5,071 bases of DNA from contig JAHHTI010000068.1 in assembly GCA_020024735.1 (NCBI GenBank), positions 1-5,071 of the forward strand. The letters are read 5' to 3'. The notes beneath the pieces are model-generated. The model did no database searches. It was given only the letters and a program-made list of their open reading frames with translations, and had not been told where the DNA came from. Shown here piece after piece: positions 1 to 5,071 of this stretch. The translations under genes and the position numbers were made by a program. How positions within the stretch are numbered: the stretch's first letter is position 1; the number at the start of each line of letters is the position of its first letter. The DNA is from Mycoplasmataceae bacterium. GTDB taxonomy: Bacteria > Bacillota_I > Bacilli_A > Mycoplasmatales > Mycoplasmoidaceae.

Positions 1-218
1 ATTAAGGTTAAACATTCCTTTAACATCTTGGTTTCGTTAAATTTATGGACTGCTATTAATCTTATTTTTTTATGAACATTTAAAAGTGCTAATAATTTAC
101 TAGTAACTCTTGTATCTTCACAAAATAATATATCTAATTGCTCAATGGTTTCTAAAAAATGTGGAGAAACATCTTTGATGTTACCAATTGGTGTTGCTAA
201 TAAAAATAAACTATTCAT
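1..218 (-). CDS. rsmI: 16S rRNA (cytidine-2'-O-)-methyltransferase RsmI, N-terminal part (runs off left edge)
   Basis: RsmI uses S-adenosylmethionine to 2'-O-methylate C1402 of 16S rRNA in the decoding centre. The visible N-terminus of about 72 residues matches the family. It begins MNSLFLLATPIGN, the usual LYLVATPIGN-type first strand and loop. Next come a CEDTR motif (about residues 41-45) and a KLLALLNVHKK segment, then an H-x-x-N-E element (HKFNE, about residues 58-62). The rest lies beyond position 1. I chose the second of two tandem ATGs (218 rather than 221) because the AGAGG ribosome-binding site is 5 nt from it but only 2 nt from the first. The start lies inside the end of rnmV (8-nt overlap, 11 if 221 is used), so translation is probably coupled. 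In Bacillus and many relatives rnmV is followed by ksgA; here another 16S rRNA methyltransferase takes that place. The family call is secure; the exact start is not. Confidence 0.9.
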   Translation of the reverse strand, partial: MNSLFLLATPIGNIKDVSPHFLETIEQLDILFCEDTRVTSKLLALLNVHKKIRLIAVHKFNETKMLKECLTL

Positions 219-768
219 CATACCCTCTTAAAATTTCTGTTAATTGTGTCACATCTAAATGCATCATATTTAATCTTTTAAATAATGTCTTTTGATTACA
301 ATAACTAATTTTTAGTTGGTTACAAAGAAAATTCCTTTTGGCTTTAGTGGTTAAGTTTAAACTATCAAATTCCTTTAAAGATAAGGAATTACTATGCTTA
401 TCAAAAGTAATGGCTGATTTAAAAGCTTCTTGAATAGCAATTGTTTGTGCTTCAGCAATCCCAATCTTCTTACTATTTTTTTGCATATCTTCTTTTTTTA
501 AAAAAACATTAATGCTTTGAGGTAATACTTGATAAATGGTTTGGCGAATTTTTTCACCCGGACCATCAGGATCTAAAAATAAATAAATCTTATGATGTAA
601 ACTGACTTCTTTAATTAAAGCTAAAGTTTGTTGATCAATGGCTGAACCATTGGTTTCAATGGTTTGCACCTCATAAAGCGATTGTAATCTTTGGGTATCA
701 GTCTTCCCTTCTACAACAACCACTCCATCAATAATTGGTTTTTTTGAAATTGACATTGAAGTTGACAT
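211..768 (-). CDS. rnmV: Ribonuclease M5 (5S rRNA maturation)
   Basis: RNase M5 trims precursor 5S rRNA at both ends in low-GC Gram-positive bacteria; in Bacillus it acts on the precursor bound to ribosomal protein L18. The 185-residue product matches the usual length of about 186. The N-terminal TOPRIM domain shows VVVVEGKTD (E20), IETNGSA (37-43) and the acidic DPDGPGEKIR element (D66, D68), followed by KKIGIAEA (100-107). The C-terminal part (about 115-185) ends in the helical segment typical of RNase M5, with LFKRLNMM. ATG 768 lies 3 nt after the prs stop, in the same frame, with only GTGG directly before it and no proper Shine-Dalgarno. Initiation therefore probably depends on ribosomes finishing prs. 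ATG 756 (residue 5) is an alternative start. No Trp codons are present. The function is well supported by family motifs. Confidence 0.95.
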   Translation of the reverse strand: MSTSMSISKKPIIDGVVVVEGKTDTQRLQSLYEVQTIETNGSAIDQQTLALIKEVSLHHKIYLFLDPDGPGEKIRQTIYQVLPQSINVFLKKEDMQKNSKKIGIAEAQTIAIQEAFKSAITFDKHSNSLSLKEFDSLNLTTKAKRNFLCNQLKISYCNQKTLFKRLNMMHLDVTQLTEILRGYDE

Positions 769-771
769 CCA

Positions 772-1761
772 CTATTCAAATACTTTAAAGTATTTGTATT
801 TATTATAAACCTTTGACATTGATTGACCGTGGTCAGAAGAGAAGACAATAATTGCATTAGCAATTAATTCTTCTACAGAAACAACTTCAATTCATGAAGG
901 TAATTTATTAGGAATAGTATTAGTTACCATTACTAAGTCAATAACTTTTTCTTTTTTGGCATTTTCAAAATTTTCAATAGCATTACCATTGAATAAAGGA
1001 TGAGTTGCTAAGATGTTAACACTTTTAGCACCTTTTTCTTTTAATAATTTAGCAGCTGATATCATTGTTCCACCAGTATCAATCATATCATCAATCATAA
1101 TACAGTTTTTACCTTCAACATTTCCTAAAATATTAGAAACCTTTACTTGGTTAGCTTTAGGTCTCATTTTATCCACAATGGCAATTTCCACTCCTAGTTT
1201 TTCAGCAATCGAACGTGATCTTTTTACTGAACCATAATCAGGGGAAACAACCACTAAATTTTCTAACATCTTTTTATTTTTACCTTTTTTCACAAAAGCA
1301 TCAATTAATAATCAAGAAGCAGATAGAGAGTCAAAAGGAATATTAAAGAAACCTTGTTGTTGTTGTGAGTGAATATCAATGGTTAATACTCTAGTTGCTC
1401 CAGCTACTTGTAAAAAATCAGCAATTAATTTGGCAGTAATTGGTTCTCTTCCTTTACATTTACGGTCTTGTCTTGAATATCCATAATAAGGGATAATCAC
1501 AGAAATACTTTTGGCAGATGCTCTTTTCATTGCATCAATCGCAATAAACAATTCCATAATCGAATCATTCACAGGTCGGCAGGTTGATTGAATTAAATAA
1601 ATATCACACCCTCTCACTGGTTCATCAGTGGTAAATAATACTTCTCCATCAGCAAAACGAGAAATATGAGATTTACCTAACTTAATTCCTGATTTATTAG
1701 CAACCGCTGATGCTAATTCACTACTATTTGATAATCCAAAAATCACACTATCTTTTTTCAT
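772..1761 (-). CDS. prs: Ribose-phosphate pyrophosphokinase (PRPP synthase)
   Basis: Prs transfers pyrophosphate from ATP to ribose 5-phosphate. The product, PRPP, feeds purine, pyrimidine and NAD synthesis or salvage in the cytoplasm. The gene encodes 329 residues when two TGA codons are read as Trp (residue 150 at 1314-1312, residue 290 at 894-892). Visible motifs are SRFADGE (34-40), the flexible ATP loop SRQDRKCKGREPITAK (96-111), the catalytic-region histidine in DIH (H131), SPDYG (173-177), the lysine of VDKMRPKAN (K198) and the PRPP-binding loop DDMIDTGGT (224-232). The common form is about 317 residues; the extra length is mostly a C-terminal tail after about residue 316. ATG 1761 has an AAGGAAG ribosome-binding site at 1771-1765. 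The gene is first in a unit with rnmV and rsmI. In the standard code it would look like two broken pieces; conserved sequence across both TGAs shows it is intact. Confidence 0.96.
777..796. repeat. Perfect 20-bp palindrome in the 3' end of prs
   Basis: CAAATACTTTAAAGTATTTG is its own reverse complement with no mismatch. It lies in the last codons of prs, 2 nt before the stop codon and 8 nt upstream of the rnmV start. As RNA it could fold into an 8-bp AU-rich stem with a UUAA loop. No U-run follows, so it does not look like an intrinsic terminator. It falls in the non-conserved C-terminal tail of Prs, so the protein sequence does not obviously require it. It could affect rnmV initiation or mRNA processing, or be chance in AT-rich DNA. 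Confidence 0.6.
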
Positions 1762-1764
1762 AAA

Positions 1765-1771
1765 CTTCCTT
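1765..1771 (-). promoter_or_regulatory. Ribosome-binding site of prs
   Basis: AAGGAAG lies 3 nt before the prs ATG (5 nt counted from the AGGA core) and fixes the start at 1761. Confidence 0.7.
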
Positions 1772-1773
1772 AA

Positions 1774-1803
1774 TATTAATGTATCTTTAATTATACATTA
1801 ATA
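1774..1803. promoter_or_regulatory. 11-bp inverted repeat over the prs -10 region (possible operator)
   Basis: TATTAATGTAT (1774-1784) and ATACATTAATA (1793-1803) are perfect inverted copies separated by the 8-nt spacer CTTTAATT. The right arm holds part of the putative prs -10 box (1795-1790), and the predicted transcript start falls near the left arm. The transcript would therefore contain only one arm, which favours a protein-binding DNA site over an RNA hairpin. No regulator is encoded nearby, and AT-rich sequence produces dyads by chance. Confidence 0.4.
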
Positions 1804-1819
1804 AGAATAAGATTTTTAA
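1790..1819 (-). promoter_or_regulatory. Putative sigma-A type promoter of prs-rnmV-rsmI
   Basis: On the minus strand a perfect TATAAT (-10) lies at 1795-1790, with a weak TTAAAA (-35) at 1819-1814 and an 18-nt spacer. The start point would be near 1784, giving a leader of about 20 nt that contains the prs ribosome-binding site. A better -35-like TTGAAA at 1826-1821 is 25 nt away, which is too far. Confidence 0.5.
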
Positions 1820-1832
1820 CTTTCAAAAGTTA
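1817..1832. repeat. 7-bp inverted repeat next to the rightward -10 box
   Basis: TAACTTT and AAAGTTA are inverted copies around a CA centre. The dyad overlaps the first two bases of the TATAAT at 1831-1836, between the divergent promoters. It could be an operator for either unit, but it is short enough to be chance. Confidence 0.3.
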
Positions 1833-1836
1833 TAAT
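1831..1836 (+). promoter_or_regulatory. Putative -10 box of the unknown gene-uvrC-phosphoesterase unit
   Basis: A perfect TATAAT ends 7 nt before the ATG at 1844, so transcription would start at or within a base or two of the start codon. No convincing -35 is visible at 16-18 nt spacing. The geometry predicts a leaderless mRNA. Confidence 0.45.
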
Positions 1837-1843
1837 AAATATT

Positions 1844-2521
1844 ATGAAAGAATTGTTTGTTAGAACCTTTAAAAAGAATTTTAATCAAGACTATCTTGAT
1901 AGCTTAAAAACTAAATTAAACATTAATACTTTAAATAAATGAACATATAAAAAAACTGTTTCTTTATATGAAAAAAAATATGAAGAAGAATATTTATATT
2001 ATCGTTTTTCAATCCTTCATGAATGGTTTATACAAAATGAAAAATATGATAAATATTTTTTAGAACTATTAGAAAGTACCATTGAAGCCTTAGGTTTAAA
2101 TAGTTTTTTAAACGTAAAAGAGGTTAATTATTTGAATACTTTCAAATCTTATATTTTTACTAACTACCGTAATATTAAATCTTTAATTGTCGATTTTGCG
2201 TTAGAAAAAAATGAATCCATTTACTTTCACTATAACAACATTGTTTTAGGATCAATTGAAACCAAAAAAATTGTTCCTTTAAAATGGGTAAGTGATATTT
2301 ATTTTGGCACACAAAGATTTGTTTTTTCTGGTCATCTTCAACTAATTAGTATTGCTTTAGAAGATATTCAAAAAATTATCTTTAGAGAAGATTTTATTAT
2401 CTTAAAAACTCCTTATAAAAGTTATGCTATCATTGGTAAAGATTTAAAAATTATTGAAACTTCGATTAAACGGTTATATAAAATTTTAAAGTTAGGTGAT
2501 GCAATATGAATGGACCATTAA
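1844..2521 (+). CDS. Protein of unknown function, 225 residues, possible PH-like C-terminal domain
   Basis: I do not recognise this gene by name. With TGA as Trp at residues 33 (1940-1942) and 222 (2507-2509) it reads open from ATG 1844 to TAA 2519-2521. The first half (1 to about 115) is rich in Lys, Glu, Tyr and Phe and looks helical. It has no signal peptide or clear membrane segment. The second half looks strand-rich: IYFHYNNIVLG (125-135), SDIYFGTQRFVFSG (150-163), LISIALEDIQKIIF (167-180), FIILKT (184-189) and KSYAII (192-197), then a helix (about 200-217). That order, strands plus an LxDIxxI-type segment and a C-terminal helix, resembles bacterial PH/GRAM-like domains; this is inference from pattern only. 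No Shine-Dalgarno precedes the start. The gene overlaps uvrC by 16 nt, so the two are co-transcribed and probably translationally coupled. A TTG at 2132 is not the start, because coding sequence continues upstream through TGA. Confidence 0.8.
2494..2500 (+). promoter_or_regulatory. Ribosome-binding site of uvrC
   Basis: AGGTGAT matches the 3' part of the anti-Shine-Dalgarno complement and sits 5 nt before ATG 2506, inside the coding sequence of the preceding gene. It supports 2506 over any later start for uvrC. Confidence 0.75.
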
Positions 2522-4278
2522 AAGAAAAGATTGAAAATGCTCCCACTAGTCCAGGGTGTTATTTTTGAAAAGATAAACATGGACAAATTATTTATGTGGG
2601 TAAAGCTAAGAATATTAAAAAAAGAATTCTCCAATATTTTAACGGTGCTCACAATCAAAGAATTAGTCAATTGGTAAGAAATATTGCCGATGTGGATTTT
2701 ATTACAGTAGCTAATGAGAATGATGCACTAGTATTAGAAAATAATTTGATTACTGCTAACAAGCCTAAATATAATGTTTTATTAAAAGAAAACTCTAACT
2801 ATCCCTATATTATTGTCACCAATGAAAAACACCCTCGGATAATTTATACAAGAAAATATCAAGCCTTTCACGGTAAAGCCTATGGACCTTTCCCAGCCAG
2901 TGATGTTAATGCTTATGAAATCTATAACTTATTGCAAAGAATTATTCCTTTAAGAAAATGTAATGCCATTCCCAAAAAGAAATGTATCTATTATGATTTA
3001 GGACAATGTTTAGGACCTTGTATTCATCCCATTGAACCTGAACAATATCAAAGCTTAAAAAAGAACATCAATGATATTTTTAATAATAAAACCAAAGCAG
3101 TCATTGATGATTTGAAACAAAAAGAAGAAAAGGCTGCGCAAGCATTAGATTTTGAACAAGCACAATATTATTTACAATTACAAAACTCTTTAAAAGCTAT
3201 CAATCAAAAACAAGTGGTGGAATTTGCTAATGAAATTGAAGCGGATATTGTGGGATATTATTGTGATGAAGTATATGTTTCCATTATTATCTTTAACTAT
3301 CTAAATGGAAAGCTGATATCCAAAAATGAACACCTCTCATTTTATTACAACGAAGATATTCAAGAAGTGATTAGTAGTTATCTAGTACAATATTATTCCA
3401 TTAATAAGATTCCTAAACATTTATATGTAAATCTTGATGCTACTCGAATTACTAATCTGCAACAGTTTTTAAACAACAAGGTGTTAGTACCAAGTAAATC
3501 TAAATATGACAAGATAATGCTAATGGCAATTGAAAATGCTCAAAGATATTTACAAGAACACCGTTTAAAAACCCAATCTGAATATAACCGGACTATTGGA
3601 GCTTGTGAAACATTAGCCCAATTATTAAAGATTGATTATCCCACCCGGATTGATATGATTGATAATGCTAACATCTTTAACCAAACTCCTGTTTCCGCAA
3701 TGGTCACCTATATTAATGGTGTAAAAGCTAAGAAATATTATCGTAAGTTTAACTTAAATGAAATGGATAATCAATCTGATTACCATTATATGATAAGTAC
3801 CATTAAAAGAAGATATGCTAATTCATCAATTGATGACCGACCTAATATTTTAATTGTTGATGGTGGGAAGATTCAATTAAGAGCCGCTAAATTAGCCTTA
3901 AATGAAATTGGTATACATAATATTTATTTAATGGGATTAATTAAAAATGATAAACATAAAACTGAAGGTATCATTACCCAAGATGAACAAGAAATTTCTT
4001 TAGATAAAACATCAGCACTCTATTTGTTCCTGGCCAACATCCAAGATGAAGTGCACCGTTTTGCCATTACCCACTTCCGGGATAAAAGAGTAAAATCACA
4101 AATGCATACATTCTTAGATGAGATTCCTGGTTTAGGGCCTAAAACCATTGATAAACTATTAAAAATATACCCTAATATTTTATCCTTAAAAGATGTTAAT
4201 GAAGCCACTATTGCCCAAATTGTTGGGCCTAAAATCGCCCATTTAATTAAACAAAAAATTACTCAGGAGATGAAATAA
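2506..4278 (+). CDS. uvrC: Excinuclease ABC subunit C (UvrC)
   Basis: UvrC joins the UvrB-DNA complex in nucleotide excision repair and cuts the damaged strand on both sides of the lesion. The product is 590 residues, normal for the family, with one TGA-encoded Trp (residue 21). The N-terminal GIY-YIG nuclease that makes the 3' cut shows PGCYF, IIYVGKAKN (28-36), R40 and E78 (LVLENNLI). Four cysteines (152, 160, 168, 172) form the metal-binding cluster. The UVR motif that contacts UvrB is at about 195-232. The RNase H-like nuclease for the 5' cut has D386, D425 (SDYHYM), D452 (IVDGGKIQL) and H517 (DEVHRF). A helix-hairpin-helix pair fills about 533-585 (IPGLGPK, IVGPKIA). All catalytic residues appear present. 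The start at 2506 restores the first 30 residues of the GIY-YIG domain, which would be lost from the GTG at 2596. It is second in the unit, and its stop overlaps the next start (TAATG). Confidence 0.97.
4265..4269 (+). promoter_or_regulatory. Ribosome-binding site of the phosphoesterase gene
   Basis: AGGAG lies 8 nt before ATG 4278, inside the last codons of uvrC. It is a strong, well-spaced site that fixes the start. Confidence 0.8.
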
Positions 4279-4739
4279 TGAAAATTTTAATAATAAGTGA
4301 TAGTCATGCAAAAAACGAATGAATTATTTTAAAGCCACATTATGATTTAATCATTCATGCTGGTGACCATCAAATGACACGAAACTGAATGCTAGTCAAT
4401 ACTGATTATTATGTGGATGGTAATAATGATTGAGGTAACCAATTTCAACAAGTATTTACCATTGATAATTTAAAATTCTTGCTGGTGCACGGAGATGAAC
4501 AACATGTTAAATCTAAAAATGGCGTAAATGATGAATTACTAGCATTAGCTAAAGAAGTGGCTGCTAATATTGTTATTTTTGGTCATACTCATATGCCTTT
4601 AATTGAAACCATTGATAACATTACCTTTATTAATCCTGGAAGTGTCGCTAAACCAAAACTACTAAATGGTAAAAAGACTTATGCTGAATTAGAAATCAAA
4701 GCACAAGCTATACAACATTTAATAATTAAAGACTTTTAA
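4278..4739 (+). CDS. YfcE/MJ0936-type metallophosphoesterase
   Basis: This is a small cytoplasmic calcineurin-like phosphoesterase of the YfcE/MJ0936 group. Members hydrolyse model phosphodiesters with a two-metal centre (often Mn2+ in vitro), and the physiological substrate is usually unknown. The 153 residues carry the metal-site motifs in order: SDSH (D8, H10), AGDH (D30), GNND (N49), HGD (H71) and FGHTH (H103, H105), followed by INPGS. Three TGA codons encode Trp at residues 15, 37 and 52; in the standard code only the part after about 4479 would be seen. It is somewhat shorter than many relatives, but all metal ligands are visible. Its ATG shares one base with the uvrC stop. Coupling to uvrC is clear from the overlap, but a shared DNA-repair role is not shown. 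The 3' end overlaps the convergent neighbour by 4 bp. Confidence 0.93.
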
Positions 4740-5071
4740 TCAAGTTGTTCTTTTTTAGGTCCGTGATCAGGTAAATCTGATTGCATATTATCTAAAGCTT
4801 CTCTTAAAGAGATCTTTGCTTCGGTATTCACAATTCTTGCTTCTTTCATTTGTTGATGATTTTTTCTTCTTTTTTCTGCTAACACATCAGCTAGTGTTCT
4901 TGTTTTCACTGGATTATTTAAAGTACAACCATTGTTTTCTTCAAATTGTGCATCTTTTCTTGTTTTAACTTTCTTAGCATTAGGGTGATTATTAATTTCC
5001 CCTTGTGGTTTTACATCTGTTGCACCCATTCTACTCATTCCTCCAATACCAGTAATATTATCTTTTAAAGG
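4736..5071 (-). CDS. Unrecognised hydrophilic protein, C-terminal part (probably continues past right edge)
   Basis: I do not recognise this protein. The frame is open from the right edge to TAA at 4738-4736, giving about 111 visible residues. The visible part starts around LKDNITGIGGMSRMGATDVK. It then becomes rich in Lys, Arg, Asn, Gln and Glu (for example NAKKVKTRKDAQ and LAEKRRKNHQQMKEAR) and ends PKKEQLD. There is no membrane segment, no Trp and a single Cys. The composition suggests a flexible tail or a nucleic-acid or ribosome-binding extension; this is inference only. Starting at ATG 5038 would give a complete 100-residue protein, but the GGAGGA before it touches the ATG, which is poor spacing. 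ATG 5026 would sit about 9 nt from it, which is better, and remains possible. I prefer a longer gene because the frame stays open upstream. Confidence 0.6.
   Translation of the reverse strand, partial: PLKDNITGIGGMSRMGATDVKPQGEINNHPNAKKVKTRKDAQFEENNGCTLNNPVKTRTLADVLAEKRRKNHQQMKEARIVNTEAKISLREALDNMQSDLPDHGPKKEQLD

Noticed and set aside
777..796. The prs-rnmV palindrome as an intrinsic terminator.
   Set aside because: The stem is AU-rich with no following U-run, and the downstream genes are too tightly packed to have an independent promoter.
1013..1237. A 74-codon plus-strand open frame.
   Set aside because: It lies wholly antisense to the conserved PRPP-binding half of prs and has no ribosome-binding site or recognisable motif.
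892..1761. prs looks like two separate or broken reading frames.
   Set aside because: The pieces are in one frame, divided only by TGA, and the Prs motifs run in order across the break. TGA is Trp here, so the gene is intact.
1762..1843. A small RNA gene or riboswitch in the divergent intergenic region.
   Set aside because: The 82 bp is filled by two promoters and short dyads, and the predicted prs leader of about 20 nt is too short for a riboswitch.
2132..2509. A shorter version of the unknown gene starting at TTG 2132.
   Set aside because: The frame continues upstream to ATG 1844 through a TGA-encoded Trp with similar composition, and extends downstream to TAA 2521.
4020..4208. A 62-codon minus-strand open frame.
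   Set aside because: It is antisense to the conserved nuclease and helix-hairpin-helix end of uvrC, with no independent support.
2596..4278. uvrC starting at GTG 2596.
   Set aside because: This would remove the first strand of the GIY-YIG domain. ATG 2506 with AGGTGAT upstream restores it.
4479..4739. Truncated phosphoesterase starting near 4479.
   Set aside because: The DxH, GD and GNND metal-site motifs lie upstream in the same frame, interrupted only by TGA(Trp).

Overview
This is an AT-rich window from a mollicute that reads UGA as tryptophan (translation table 4: the Mycoplasma, Spiroplasma, Entomoplasma and Ureaplasma kind, not Acholeplasma). The main evidence is that prs, the unknown gene at 1844 and the phosphoesterase are each broken by TGA in the standard code. 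They become full-length, with conserved motifs on both sides, when TGA is read as Trp. I count 8 Trp codons as TGA and 2 as TGG. The genus cannot be fixed from this window.

Layout: two head-to-head transcription units diverge from an 82-bp intergenic region (1762-1843). Leftwards (minus strand) run prs (PRPP synthase), rnmV (RNase M5, 5S rRNA maturation) and rsmI (16S rRNA 2'-O-ribose methyltransferase, cut by the left edge). The prs-rnmV gap is 3 nt, and rnmV and rsmI overlap. Rightwards (plus strand) run a 225-residue protein of unknown function with a possible PH-like C-terminal half, then uvrC (nucleotide excision repair endonuclease subunit) and a YfcE/MJ0936-type metallophosphoesterase. 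These three genes also overlap. The right end holds the 3' part of an unrecognised minus-strand gene that converges on the phosphoesterase, and the two stop codons overlap by 4 bp.

The left unit joins nucleotide precursor supply (PRPP) with rRNA processing and modification. The right unit places an unknown protein directly upstream of a repair nuclease and a small phosphodiesterase, with tight translational coupling. There is no sign of a mobile element, CRISPR array, RNA gene or phage gene, and no clear exotic system. The points most worth a second look are the dyads around the divergent promoters, an apparently leaderless start for the unknown gene, its possible PH-like fold and coupling to uvrC, a perfect 20-bp palindrome at the prs-rnmV junction, and a gene junction that may preserve the effect of UGA reassignment.
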